Positions 36,988 through 45,614 of a stretch of DNA of 59,001 nt are shown piece by piece. The position numbers were made by a program, and so were the translations under genes. Position 1 is the first letter of the stretch; each line of letters opens with the position of its first letter. Below the pieces are notes generated by a model. It saw only the letters and a program-made list of their open reading frames with translations, was not told where the DNA came from and made no database searches. This DNA comes from Olsenella sp. KH3B4 (GTDB taxonomy: Bacteria > Actinomycetota > Coriobacteriia > Coriobacteriales > Atopobiaceae): contig FOHD01000012.1 of NCBI GenBank assembly GCA_900111695.1, positions 1-59,001 on the forward strand, in the 5' to 3' direction.

Positions 36988-39039
36988 TTATCGCGCGGCG
37001 TCACGCGGGTCCGCGAGTGCGAAGTCTATCCTTCCACGAGGAATGTCGGTCTGGGTCACCACTACACGCACGCGCGTACCCAACTCCCACACACGGCCGG
37101 ACTCCTCGCCGGTGAGGGTCATGCGGTCCTCGTCGTACTCGAGCCACTCGCCGCCAAGGGCGCGTACGGGCAGCAGTCCCTCGGCACACGTGTCATCGAG
37201 CATGACGAAGAGCCCAAAGCGCTCGCAGCCGCACACCACACCGGAGAAGGCCTCGCCTATGCGGTCCGCGTAGAGCTCGGCCATCTTGATGTGCTGGCTC
37301 GCCCGGGCGGCGCCGTCCGCGGCGCGCTCCATCTGCGAGCACGTGGCGCAGAGCTGCGGCAGCTGTCCCGCAATCTGCTCCTGCTCCCTGCTGCCAAGCA
37401 TGCCAGCGAGAAGCGCCTTGAGCGCACGGTGCACCAGCTCGTCCGGATAGCGCCTGATGGGTGAGGTGAAGTGGCAGTACGCATGCGCACCCAGCGCATA
37501 GTGTCCCTGGTTTGTGGGCAGATACACTGCCCGCTTCTGCGCGCGAAGCAAGAGCGCGCTGGCCAGAAACTCACCGGAGGTACCGCGGGCAGCATCAAGA
37601 ACGGCGTTGATTGCCTCCGGCTCGCCGGCGACCAGGGCCTCTCGCTGGGCATTGTCCTCGATGAGTCCCAGTTCCATGAGGGGGCGTACCGTGGCGCGTA
37701 GGTCATCCGGCGACGGACGCTCGTGCACACGGTAGGCGCAGGGAACCTCGCGATCCGCGAGCATGCGCGCCACGGACTCGTTGGCGAGAAGCATCGCCTC
37801 CTCCACCAGGCCCGTCGCGCGGGTACGCGTACGCACGGTCACGCCCGTAGGATGGCCCTTCTCGTCGAGCGTTACCTTGGGCTCCACGGTGTCAAAGTCA
37901 ATCGAGCCGCGCTCCTCGCGTATGTGCTCGCGGAGCCCTCGGATCTGGTCGAGCGTGCGCAGAGCCTCCTCCAGCTCGTGCGCCTCCACGGGATCGTCCT
38001 GCAGCGCGTCGGCCCCCACGCACCCGAGAAGCAGCGCGTCAACGGTGTCGTAGTCAAGGCGGGCAGTCGAGCGAATTGCCGAGGTCATGGCCTCGGCCGA
38101 GGTGAGGTTACCCGCAGCGTCAAGCTCCATGCGCACGCTCATGGCCAGGCGGTCCTCGTGCGGCCTTAAGGAGCACACGTCGTTGCAAAGGCGCTCGGGG
38201 AGCATGGGCAGCACGCGATCGGCCAGATAGGCCGAGCAGGTGCGGCGCTTTGCCTCGTTATCGATGGGGCTATCCCAGCCCACGTAGTGCGTGACGTCTG
38301 CAATGTGGACCCACAGCTCGAAGCCGCCACCCGGCAGACGTCGGGCAAAGACCGCGTCATCGAAGTCGCGCGCGTCGGTGGGATCGATGGTCATGCAGCG
38401 AAGGGAGCGCAGGTCGCGACGGGCACGGTCTTGCTTGAGCGCTTCTTCGACGCCCGCCTGGATGTGCTCCGCCTGCGCGAGCGCCGCAGGCGGAAACTCC
38501 GTGGCCAGCCCATAGGAGGCGATGACGGACTCGATGTTGAGGTCAAGCTCGTCCGAGGAGCCAACGCGACGCTCGATGGTAACCACGGCGGCACTGTTGC
38601 GGGTGGGATACTCGGCGATGCGGGCAACCACCACATCGCCCTCGCCCACGCCGAGACGTGCAGGCGAGTCGTCCTCGGGGACCACAAAGAAGTCGCGGCC
38701 AAGTCGTGCGTCGAGCGGAACAACGGCACCAAGCGGGCCCGCCTGCTCAAAGCGGCCGAGGAAGGTCGACTGTGCGCGGGTGATTACCCCCTGCACCAGC
38801 GCGACCTTCTCGCCACCGCGGGCGGGGAAGACCGAGACCGTCACCTCGTCGCCATTCATGGCCTCGCGCAGGCCGCGGCGGGCGACGCGAAAGCTGCCCT
38901 CGGGCGTCTCGACCGTGGCCATGCCGGGCCTCGTCACATGTAGCGTCCCCGCAAGTGTGGGCGAACGGCGCATGGCCGCCTTCCCGCCCCCACGCCGATG
39001 CCCACCACCGCGACGAGCGCCCGGACGCCTTCTGCCCAT
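36988..39039 (-). CDS. rnr: Ribonuclease R
   Basis: 3'-5' exoribonuclease of the RNB family, 683 aa, slightly short. The start is a Gly/Arg-rich basic stretch, then the cold-shock-like region (MATVETPEGSFRVARRG). RNB core has the catalytic Asp cluster DPTDARDFDDA and LADRVLPMLPERLCND. A C-terminal S1 domain (GVVCGCERFGLFVMLDD) ends at RIDFALADP, without the long Lys-rich tail of E. coli RNase R. ATG 39039 after AAGGAGG. In E. coli RNase R degrades mRNA with tmRNA-SmpB; smpB and ssrA are close by here. Confidence 0.97.
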   Translation of the reverse strand: MGRRRPGARRGGGHRRGGGKAAMRRSPTLAGTLHVTRPGMATVETPEGSFRVARRGLREAMNGDEVTVSVFPARGGEKVALVQGVITRAQSTFLGRFEQAGPLGAVVPLDARLGRDFFVVPEDDSPARLGVGEGDVVVARIAEYPTRNSAAVVTIERRVGSSDELDLNIESVIASYGLATEFPPAALAQAEHIQAGVEEALKQDRARRDLRSLRCMTIDPTDARDFDDAVFARRLPGGGFELWVHIADVTHYVGWDSPIDNEAKRRTCSAYLADRVLPMLPERLCNDVCSLRPHEDRLAMSVRMELDAAGNLTSAEAMTSAIRSTARLDYDTVDALLLGCVGADALQDDPVEAHELEEALRTLDQIRGLREHIREERGSIDFDTVEPKVTLDEKGHPTGVTVRTRTRATGLVEEAMLLANESVARMLADREVPCAYRVHERPSPDDLRATVRPLMELGLIEDNAQREALVAGEPEAINAVLDAARGTSGEFLASALLLRAQKRAVYLPTNQGHYALGAHAYCHFTSPIRRYPDELVHRALKALLAGMLGSREQEQIAGQLPQLCATCSQMERAADGAARASQHIKMAELYADRIGEAFSGVVCGCERFGLFVMLDDTCAEGLLPVRALGGEWLEYDEDRMTLTGEESGRVWELGTRVRVVVTQTDIPRGRIDFALADPRDAAR

Positions 39040-39058
39040 GTGTCCTCCTTGAGAAAAC

Positions 39059-39087
39059 GGGGCGGCGCGAACAAGCCGCACCGCCCC
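39059..39087 (-). terminator. Terminator of ftsEX
   Basis: Stem GGGGCGG/CCGCCCC with inner CG pairs, followed on the minus strand by GTTTTCTC. Lies between the ftsX stop and the rnr ribosome site. Confidence 0.7.
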
Positions 39088-39115
39088 TTCTACCAGCAAA
39101 TCTTGTGTGCTCGGC

Positions 39116-40042
39116 CTAGACCTTGAGGTAGCGCCTCATGGCGATGGCAGAGCTGAAGAGGCCGATAAGGACGCCCAGAACCAGGAGACCGCCATACGTG
39201 GCCCAGAGCGCCTGAGGCGACACGTAGAACGAGAGGAACTTAAGGCTGTTCTCGAGCCTGGGCATCACGTAGCTCATTCCGGCCGCAAGCGCGACAATGG
39301 CAAGCCCCGCGCCGATGAGCGACTCCAACGTGCCCTCCATGATGAACGGCCCGCGTATGAAGCCATTCGACGCGCCCACCAGGCGCATGATGGCAATCTC
39401 CCTGCGGCGCGCGGTGATGGCGAGGCGAATGGTGTTGTTGATGAACACGAACGCCACGAAGATCAGGAGCACCACAAGGACGATGGCGGCAACGCGCACG
39501 ATATTGGTGACCGAGAAGAGCTTCTCAACGGTATCGCGGCCGTACTGGACATCGCTCGACGGATTCTCGGGCGTGTCGCAGACGGACTTGAAGGTCTCGT
39601 CGGCGATGAGCTTCTCGGCTGTGCCCTCGACCTGCTGGGGGTCGGTGAGCTTGATCACGAGCGAAGCCGGAATGGGGTTCTGGCCGTCAAGCGCAGCCAC
39701 GGCGTCGGAGGCGTTTCTCTGCGACATCGAGGTGCGGTACTGCTCGAGGTTCTCGTCCTTGCTGTGATACGTGACAGACTCGACGTTGTCCCAGCCCTTG
39801 ATCTCGGACTGGAGTTGATCGACGGTGGCCTGGTCGGCGTCATCGGCGAGGAAGGCCTGGATGGTCACCTTGTCCTCGACGCTGCCAACCATGTTGCCAA
39901 GCACGTTAGACGCAAGGACAAATGCGCCGATGATAAAAAGCGAAAGGAAAATGGTCACAATTGCGCCAAGCACCGTCGACCAGTTCCTGCGGAAGTGATG
40001 GCCTGCCTCGCGCAGCGAGTAGGTGAAGTTAGAGGGCACCAT
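39116..40042 (-). CDS. ftsX: Cell division protein FtsX
   Basis: Membrane partner of FtsE; the pair controls peptidoglycan hydrolases at division. 308 aa. First membrane segment is VLGAIVTIFLSLFIIGAFVLASNVLG, an extracellular loop of about 120 residues follows, then three segments (RVAAIVLVVLLIFVAFVF; SLIGAGLAIVALAAGMSYV; GGLLVLGVLIGLFSSAIAM). RREIAIMRLVGAS is the conserved cytoplasmic loop. ATG 40042 overlaps the ftsE stop by 14 bases. Confidence 0.96.
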   Translation of the reverse strand: MVPSNFTYSLREAGHHFRRNWSTVLGAIVTIFLSLFIIGAFVLASNVLGNMVGSVEDKVTIQAFLADDADQATVDQLQSEIKGWDNVESVTYHSKDENLEQYRTSMSQRNASDAVAALDGQNPIPASLVIKLTDPQQVEGTAEKLIADETFKSVCDTPENPSSDVQYGRDTVEKLFSVTNIVRVAAIVLVVLLIFVAFVFINNTIRLAITARRREIAIMRLVGASNGFIRGPFIMEGTLESLIGAGLAIVALAAGMSYVMPRLENSLKFLSFYVSPQALWATYGGLLVLGVLIGLFSSAIAMRRYLKV

Positions 40043-41015
40043 AGTAGCCGTAGCCTCCCCTCTCCTGGTCGCGGACAACGTGGCCGGCCTCCAGCGCGAT
40101 GACGCGCTTGCGCATGGAGTCGACCATCTCGCGGTCGTGGGTTGCCATGACCACGGTCGTGCCCTCGCGGTTAATGCGGTCGAGCAGCTTCATGATGCCC
40201 AGCGAGATTGCCGGGTCGAGGTTGCCCGTGGGCTCGTCGCAGATGAGCAGCGGCGGGCGGTTGACCATGGCCCTCGCCACGGAGACGCGCTGCTGCTCGC
40301 CACCGGAGAGCTGGTCGGGGTAGTTGTCCTGCTTCTCTGCAAGGCCAACGAGGCGAAGCACCTCGGGGACCTGCACGTTGATGACGGCGCGAGGCTTGCC
40401 GATGCACTCAAGCGCAAAGGCGACGTTCTCATAGACCGTCTTGTCGGGCAGGAGCTTGAAGTCCTGGTAGACGGTGCCAATCTGGCGACGGAGGTACGGG
40501 ACCTTCTTGTTCTTGAGCTTGGTGAGGTCCTGGCCGGCGACGAGCACCTGGCCGGAGGTCGCACGACGCTCGCACGTAATGAGGCGCAAAAGCGACGACT
40601 TGCCCGAGCCAGAGTGACCCACGACAAAGACGAACTCGCCAGGGTAGATGTCCAGGCTCACGCCCTCGAGGGCCGGCTTGTTTGGCTGGGCAGGGTAGAC
40701 GAGGCTCACGTTCTTGAACGAAATGGTGGGGGTGCCAGTACGAGGCGCCGCAGGCGCGTCATCGCCCGCAAGGGAGGCAAAAACGCTGGTGTAGGGATGC
40801 TGCTGCTCGCTGGTTGAGTCTGCGGGATCGGATGCCGTGACGACGTGGACCGCCTCTGGTGCGTTTTCGGTTGCGGCAGGCGTTTGCGGCTCGTCGGCGT
40901 TCTCGACGGGCTCGATGTCCGGGACGTTGCTCACGATATGCTCGCTGGGAGGCACAAGCTTCATGCCATCCCCGTCCGGCCCCTGTCGCTTTGTGCTGCG
41001 AAAGTGGTTGGCCAC
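40029..41015 (-). CDS. ftsE: Cell division ATP-binding protein FtsE with long N-terminal extension
   Basis: 328 aa. The cassette occupies residues about 95-320: Walker A GHSGSGKSS (133-141), DFKLLPDKTVYENVAFAL, signature LSGGEQQR, Walker B LLICDEPTGNLDP, H-loop ATHDREMVD. Ordinary FtsE proteins are about 220-230 aa. The first 95 residues here are an acidic Pro/Ala/Glu-rich tract, probably disordered. I choose GTG 41015, five bases after AAGGAG. ATG 41036 and 41072 lie in the same frame without a ribosome site. First gene of ftsEX. Confidence 0.94.
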   Translation of the reverse strand: MANHFRSTKRQGPDGDGMKLVPPSEHIVSNVPDIEPVENADEPQTPAATENAPEAVHVVTASDPADSTSEQQHPYTSVFASLAGDDAPAAPRTGTPTISFKNVSLVYPAQPNKPALEGVSLDIYPGEFVFVVGHSGSGKSSLLRLITCERRATSGQVLVAGQDLTKLKNKKVPYLRRQIGTVYQDFKLLPDKTVYENVAFALECIGKPRAVINVQVPEVLRLVGLAEKQDNYPDQLSGGEQQRVSVARAMVNRPPLLICDEPTGNLDPAISLGIMKLLDRINREGTTVVMATHDREMVDSMRKRVIALEAGHVVRDQERGGYGYYGAL

Positions 41016-41038
41016 GAAAGCTCCTTCTTCTTGCATAG

Positions 41039-41062
41039 CAGATGCAGATACAGATACAGGTA
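41039..41062. repeat. Tandem hexamer repeat (4 units) upstream of ftsE
   Basis: CAGATG-CAGATA-CAGATA-CAGGTA on the plus strand, 24 bases before the GTG start. If translation began at ATG 41072 the repeats would encode Val/Pro/Ser dipeptides; otherwise they lie in the leader. Confidence 0.6.
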
Positions 41063-41182
41063 CATCGCTCATGATACCAAGCGACGGTACGTGCGCACGT
41101 GAGCAGCTTTGCGCTAACAGAGAACACGCAGATGGAAGCCACAAGAAGGCCACAGCCCTGATGGCGCTCCCCGTAATAGGCA

Positions 41183-41218
41183 GGTGCGCGCGACGGCAGC
41201 TGCACCGTCGCGCGCACC
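41183..41218 (-). terminator. Hairpin after the transketolase genes
   Basis: Perfect 14-bp stem GGTGCGCGCGACGG with loop CAGCTGCA, 26 bases after the transketolase C-subunit stop. No T tract follows on the minus strand (CTGCCTATTAC), so termination may be incomplete or need Rho. Confidence 0.6.
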
Positions 41219-41243
41219 CGTAGAAACGCTGCTCATCCCGCGG

Positions 41244-42173
41244 CTAGGCGCGGACAAACTCCTCGACCTGGCGGGCAATGCCTGCGCCGTCAAGGCCAAA
41301 GTACTCGAGAAGCACGTCGCCAGGGGCAGAGGTGCCAAAGCTCCTCATGCCCACAAGGCGCATGGGCGTGGGATGCTTCTCGGCGAGAAGCGCGGCCACC
41401 GCGGAGCCCATGCCGGTATATACCATATGCTCCTCGACCGTCACGACGCGGCCGGTCTTCTCGGCGGAGGCGAGAATCACGTCCTCTGCCAGCGGCTTTA
41501 CCGAGAAGACGTCGATGACCTCGGCGGAAATGCCAGCCTGTGCAAGGATGTCAGCCGCAGCGAGCGACTGGGCGACCTCGACGCCACAGGCGAGGATGGT
41601 GACGTCTGTTCCCTCGCGCAGCACGCCCGCGTACGGCAGGCCGCCGACGAACGATTCGTCATAGACCTCGGGCACCTTGTGACGACCCATGCGCACGTAG
41701 ACGGGACCGGGGGTGGTGGCGGCAATGCGGATGGCGGCCTTGGCGGCGCGATAGTCCGCCGGCACCAGGACGCGCATGTTGGGGAGCGCCCGCATCATGC
41801 CAATGTCCTCGAGCATCTCGTGCGTCGCGCCGTCCTCGCCCACCGTGATGCCGGCGTGCGTGGGGCACACCTTCACGTTGAGGTTAGAGTCGCACACGGT
41901 GTTCCTAATTTGATCGTAGCAACGGCCAACGCCAAACACGGCAAAGGATGCCGTGAACGGTATGCGACCCGTAAGGGCGAGGCCCGATGCTACGCCGATC
42001 ATGTCCTGCTCGGCAATGCCAACGTCCACAAAGCGGTCGGGGTAAGCCTTCTGCAGCTTGTTGGTGGTTGTGGACCCCGCGAGGTCGGCGTCGACCGCGC
42101 AGACGTTCACGCCCTCGTTGGCCAGCTCGACGAGTGTCTCGCCAAAGGCCTCGCGTGTTGCCCTCTTGCCCAT
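41244..42173 (-). CDS. Transketolase, C-terminal subunit
   Basis: 309 aa: the pyrimidine-binding domain (RATREAFGETLVELANEGVNVCAVDADL, in parts; VGIAEQDMIGVASGLAL with the catalytic Glu; ALPNMRVLVPADYRAAK) and the C-terminal transketolase domain. Works with the N-subunit encoded just upstream to move two-carbon units in the non-oxidative pentose phosphate pathway. Start ATG at 42173, two bases after the N-subunit stop. Confidence 0.96.
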   Translation of the reverse strand: MGKRATREAFGETLVELANEGVNVCAVDADLAGSTTTNKLQKAYPDRFVDVGIAEQDMIGVASGLALTGRIPFTASFAVFGVGRCYDQIRNTVCDSNLNVKVCPTHAGITVGEDGATHEMLEDIGMMRALPNMRVLVPADYRAAKAAIRIAATTPGPVYVRMGRHKVPEVYDESFVGGLPYAGVLREGTDVTILACGVEVAQSLAAADILAQAGISAEVIDVFSVKPLAEDVILASAEKTGRVVTVEEHMVYTGMGSAVAALLAEKHPTPMRLVGMRSFGTSAPGDVLLEYFGLDGAGIARQVEEFVRA

Positions 42174-42175
42174 GG

Positions 42176-43042
42176 CTAGGCCTCCTTCTCGATCTGGTTG
42201 CGCTCCGCGTCAAGGTCGGCCAGCGCAAGGGCCGTCTCCTCCTCGTTGGGAGCCTTGCCGTGCCAGCCCGCCTCGTTCTCCATGAACGAGACCCCCTTGC
42301 CCTTGACGGTGTCGCACACGATGGCCGTGGGAGCCGCCGAGAAGGCAAGCGCGTCTTCGGCCGCAGCGTGCAGGCGCTCGATGTCATGGCCGTCGGTGTG
42401 GATCACGTGCCAGCCAAAGGCCGCGAGCTTGGCGTCAACGTCGCCCAGGGAGTTGACCTTGCGCACGTCGCCGTCAATCTGCAGGTTGTTGAGGTCGAGG
42501 AACATGGTGAGGTTGGAGAGCCCGTGGTTGGGGGCAAACATCAGCGCCTCCCAGTTGGAGCCCTCCTGAAGCTCGCCGTCACCACACACGCAGAAGACGT
42601 GGCGGGGACGGGTTCCCTTGGGAGCGTCGTGGAGAAAGCCCAGCGCTGCGCCAGCCGAGACCGAAAGTCCCTGGCCAAGCGATCCCGAGCAGACCTCGAC
42701 GCCGGGGAGGGTGTGCTTGTCCGGGTGTCCCTGCAGGCGCGAGCCAAGCTGCCGAAGCGTCCCCAGCTCGTCGTCGCGCACCCAGCCAACCTGATGGAAG
42801 GCGGCATAGAGCGCCGGAGCGGCATGGCCCTTGGAGAGGATGAGAAGGTCTCTCTCGGGACTTTCGGGGTCATTCTCGTCGTAGTTCATGACGCCGGTGA
42901 AGAACAGCGTCGCAAGGATGTCAGTGCATGACAGCGACCCGCCGGGGTGGCCCGACTTTGCCTTCGACACCATCGTGATGATGTCGTGGCGCATCGAGTT
43001 GGCGATGAGCCGCACCTCGTGCGGGGTTCTCGTAATGCTCAT
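42176..43042 (-). CDS. Transketolase, N-terminal subunit
   Basis: 288 aa: thiamine-pyrophosphate domain with KSGHPGGSLSCTDILATLFF, SKGHAAPALYAAFHQVGW and the metal/TPP motif CGDGELQEGSNWEA...DLNNLQIDG. Split two-gene transketolases are common in Firmicutes, archaea and some actinobacteria. Start ATG at 43042 with GAGGAGAC upstream. With tal (25 bases upstream) it makes a pentose phosphate operon. Confidence 0.96.
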   Translation of the reverse strand: MSITRTPHEVRLIANSMRHDIITMVSKAKSGHPGGSLSCTDILATLFFTGVMNYDENDPESPERDLLILSKGHAAPALYAAFHQVGWVRDDELGTLRQLGSRLQGHPDKHTLPGVEVCSGSLGQGLSVSAGAALGFLHDAPKGTRPRHVFCVCGDGELQEGSNWEALMFAPNHGLSNLTMFLDLNNLQIDGDVRKVNSLGDVDAKLAAFGWHVIHTDGHDIERLHAAAEDALAFSAAPTAIVCDTVKGKGVSFMENEAGWHGKAPNEEETALALADLDAERNQIEKEA

Positions 43043-43067
43043 GTGTCTCCTCTCGAGACGGTCGTGG

Positions 43068-43754
43068 CTAGGCCTGCTCCCCTGTGACCTTAGCCCAATC
43101 CGCGTCGAAGCGCTCGCGACCCTGGTCGGTGAGCGGGTGGCGCAGGCACTTCTTGAGCGCCGAGAACGGAACGGTGGCGATGTCGGCGCCGAGCAGCGCC
43201 GCCTGCGTCACGTGGTTGGGCGTGCGCACAGATGCGGTAATGATCTCGGGGCCGTCCTCCTCGTCCCAGTAGCCGTAGGTGTAATTCTTGACGCACTGCA
43301 CCACGGTTGCAAGCTGCTGGACGCCGTCGTCGCCAATGTCATCGAAGCGGCCGACGAAGGGGCTGATGTAGCGCGCGCCAGCGGATGCGGCGAGGAGTGC
43401 CTGCGGTGCCGAGAAGACAAGCGTCATGTTGACGCGGATCCCCTCCTTCGCAAGCGTATGGGTCGCAGGAAGGCTCTCCTCACAAATGGGGAGCTTAACC
43501 ACGATGTTGGGCGCAAGAGAAGCAAGGCGCTCGCCGTCGGTAATCATGCCCTCGGTGGTCTTTGCCTGGGACTCCGCCGAGACGGGCAGTCCCTCGCAGA
43601 GATGGCAGATCTTGACCATGTGGTCTTCGAAGTCTGCAAGCTTGCCGCCCGTCTTTGCATAGAGCGAGGGGTTGGTGGTGACACCAGCGAGAACTCCCCA
43701 GCTCTCCGCCTGCTTGATCTCGTCCAGGTCTGCCGTGTCGATAAAGAACTTCAT
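43068..43754 (-). CDS. tal: Transaldolase (fructose-6-phosphate aldolase type)
   Basis: 228 aa, the short TalC/FSA/MipB subfamily. MKFFIDTADLDEIKQ at the start, Schiff-base lysine in NIVVKLPIC, and GARYISPFVGRFDDIG. Could be a transaldolase or a fructose-6-phosphate aldolase; the company of transketolase favours transaldolase. ATG 43754 after GGGAGGATC. First gene of the operon with the transketolase subunits. Confidence 0.95.
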   Translation of the reverse strand: MKFFIDTADLDEIKQAESWGVLAGVTTNPSLYAKTGGKLADFEDHMVKICHLCEGLPVSAESQAKTTEGMITDGERLASLAPNIVVKLPICEESLPATHTLAKEGIRVNMTLVFSAPQALLAASAGARYISPFVGRFDDIGDDGVQQLATVVQCVKNYTYGYWDEEDGPEIITASVRTPNHVTQAALLGADIATVPFSALKKCLRHPLTDQGRERFDADWAKVTGEQA

Positions 43755-43936
43755 GACGATCCTCCCTCAAATTGCCATGTGAGCCGCACAGTACGGCACT
43801 ATTGATGCTACGCAGAGTCTTCCATGATGTGGTGCGCTCGCCGCCCACCCGCACGTCTGGTTCCGTGAACGCGCAGAGGTATGCAGGTTAGGTGATGACT
43901 TCGGGTCGCACCCCTATGGCACGTGTTGACGAGAAA

Positions 43937-43975
43937 GGCCGTGCGGACTCCACACTCGCGAAGAACCGCACGGCC
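43937..43975 (-). terminator. Terminator of the PTS/aldolase operon
   Basis: 10-bp stem GGCCGTGCGG/CCGCACGGCC with a 19-base loop, then TTTCTCGTC on the minus strand, 30 bases after the KDPG-aldolase stop. Confidence 0.7.
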
Positions 43976-44005
43976 AGATGCCTGCATCTTTGATGTGGGC
44001 TGGCG

Positions 44006-44653
44006 TTACTCGCCCATCTCGGCGCGGGTCTCGTCGATGATGCGGCGCACCTCGGCGGCGTTCCTGGCGATGTCGTCCGCGGAGCCCTTGGTGAGCAGGC
44101 TCCCCATGCCGCAGGTGTCCACGCCGGCGCGCACCCAGTCCGCGAGGTTGTCGAGGTTGATGCCGCCGGAGGCCATGAGGGGCATCCAGGGCGTAGGCGT
44201 CTTGAAGAGCTTCACGAGCTGGACGCCGTAGGTGTTGGAGATCGGGAAGCACTTGATGAACGCGGCGCCCATCTCGAGCCCCCTGTTGGCCTCGGTCATC
44301 GTGGTGCAGCCCGGCGCGTAGGGCACCTGGTAGAGGTTGCACACGCGCGCGACCTCCTCGGACTCCATGTTGGCGACGACGAACTCGGCGCCGAACATGA
44401 TGGCGAGGCGCGCGGTGGCGGCCTCCATCACGGTGCCGGCGCCCGCGAGGATCCCGTCGCCGTACCTGTCCTTGACGGCGGCGATCACGTCGCCCGCGTT
44501 GGCGTTGGTGTAGGAGATCTCCATCGCCGGGACGCCGCCCCTGACGAGGCCGTCGGCGATCTCGAGGCCGCGCTCGACGGTCTCGACCCTCACGACGGCG
44601 AACGCGCCCACCTCGGCGAGCCTGCGGGTTGCCTCCGCCTTCTGCATCTTCAT
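44006..44653 (-). CDS. KDPG/KHG-type aldolase (Eda family)
   Basis: 215 aa class I aldolase. ILAGAGTVMEAATA, Schiff-base lysine in GAAFIKCFPISNTYG, and PLMASGGINLDNLADW are the family marks. Eda enzymes split 2-keto-3-deoxy-6-phosphogluconate, or the galactonate analogue, to pyruvate and glyceraldehyde-3-phosphate. Last gene of the PTS operon. GC content and codon choice are visibly higher than in the SIS and PTS genes. Which keto-acid it splits is unknown. ATG 44653 after GGGAGAAAG. Confidence 0.93.
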   Translation of the reverse strand: MKMQKAEATRRLAEVGAFAVVRVETVERGLEIADGLVRGGVPAMEISYTNANAGDVIAAVKDRYGDGILAGAGTVMEAATARLAIMFGAEFVVANMESEEVARVCNLYQVPYAPGCTTMTEANRGLEMGAAFIKCFPISNTYGVQLVKLFKTPTPWMPLMASGGINLDNLADWVRAGVDTCGMGSLLTKGSADDIARNAAEVRRIIDETRAEMGE

Positions 44654-44684
44654 CTTTCTCCCTCTTTCTCCCTGTGCCCGCGCG

Positions 44685-45581
44685 CTACTCGTGCGCGATT
44701 CCGTAGTGGTCGAGCATGGCGCGGACCCTGTCGTCCACCTCGGGCGTGGTCTCGGCGACCGGCCTCCTTGCCGGCCCCACGGGCACGCCGGCGAGCTCGA
44801 GGGCGCGCTTGAGCGTCTGGGGCGTGGAGCCCATGTGCAGGACGTCGCGGATGGGCTCGACGTCGGCCTGGTAGGCGGCCGCGGCCTCGGCGTCGCCGGC
44901 CTCGAGGGCGCGCCAGAGCGACACGACCACGTCGGTGATGAGGTTCGCGGTGCCGGCGATGGCGCCGGAGGCGCCGAGCGCGTGGGCCGCGGAGATCTTG
45001 CCGTCGGAGCCCACGAGGACGTCGACGTCCTTGCCCCTCGCGGCCTCGACGTAGGCGGCGAGGTTGCCCATGTCGCCGGAGGAGTCCTTCACGCCCTTCA
45101 CGTTGTCGATTTCGGCGACGCGCGCCACGACCTCGGGCGAGAGGTTGGTGCCCGTGGACTTGGGGATGTTGTACATGAGCACGGGGATCTTGACGCTCTC
45201 GGCGACGGCCTCGTAGTAGCCCTCCACCTCGGCGTCGGAGACCCTCATGAAGTACGGGTTGATGACCGAGACGGCGGAGGCGCCCGCGTCCTCGGCGCGC
45301 TTGGACATCTCGACGGCCTCGCGCGTCGAGCAGGAGCCGGTGCCCACGTAGACGGGCACGCGGCCGGCGACCCTCTCGATCACGAACCGCGAGAACTCGA
45401 TCTTCTCGTCGGGCGTGCACACGTGGAACTCGCCGTTGGAGCCGAAGGTGAAGATGCCGCTCGCGCCGCCGGCGATGATCCTCTCGACGAGCTGCTCGCC
45501 CGCCTCGTAGTTGATGGTCTGGCCTTCGTCGCGCCTGAACGGCGTGACCATGGGGACGATGACCCCGGAGAACGTTGACAT
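44685..45581 (-). CDS. DapA-family (DHDPS/NAL-like) aldolase
   Basis: 298 aa TIM-barrel class I aldolase. VIVPMVTPFRRDEGQTINYEA opens the fold (in parts), GSNGEFHVCTPDEK replaces the usual GTTGE, the Tyr is in VLMYNIPKSTG and the Schiff-base lysine in VKGVKDSSGD. The family includes dihydrodipicolinate synthase, sialate lyase and keto-deoxy-sugar-acid aldolases; the operon context favours a sugar-acid aldolase. Very GC-rich like its neighbour eda, with long antisense frames as a result. ATG 45581 after AAGGAAAGGC. Confidence 0.93.
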   Translation of the reverse strand: MSTFSGVIVPMVTPFRRDEGQTINYEAGEQLVERIIAGGASGIFTFGSNGEFHVCTPDEKIEFSRFVIERVAGRVPVYVGTGSCSTREAVEMSKRAEDAGASAVSVINPYFMRVSDAEVEGYYEAVAESVKIPVLMYNIPKSTGTNLSPEVVARVAEIDNVKGVKDSSGDMGNLAAYVEAARGKDVDVLVGSDGKISAAHALGASGAIAGTANLITDVVVSLWRALEAGDAEAAAAYQADVEPIRDVLHMGSTPQTLKRALELAGVPVGPARRPVAETTPEVDDRVRAMLDHYGIAHE

Positions 45582-45614
45582 GCTTTGAACTGCCTTTCCT
45601 TGCGGATGAGCTGC

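Noticed and set aside
44691..45578. 295-aa plus-strand and 356-aa minus-strand alternative frames in the aldolase genes
   Set aside because: Products of extreme GC3 in the dapA-like gene, which itself shows all active-site motifs. The alternatives are Arg- or Gly/Val-rich without motifs.
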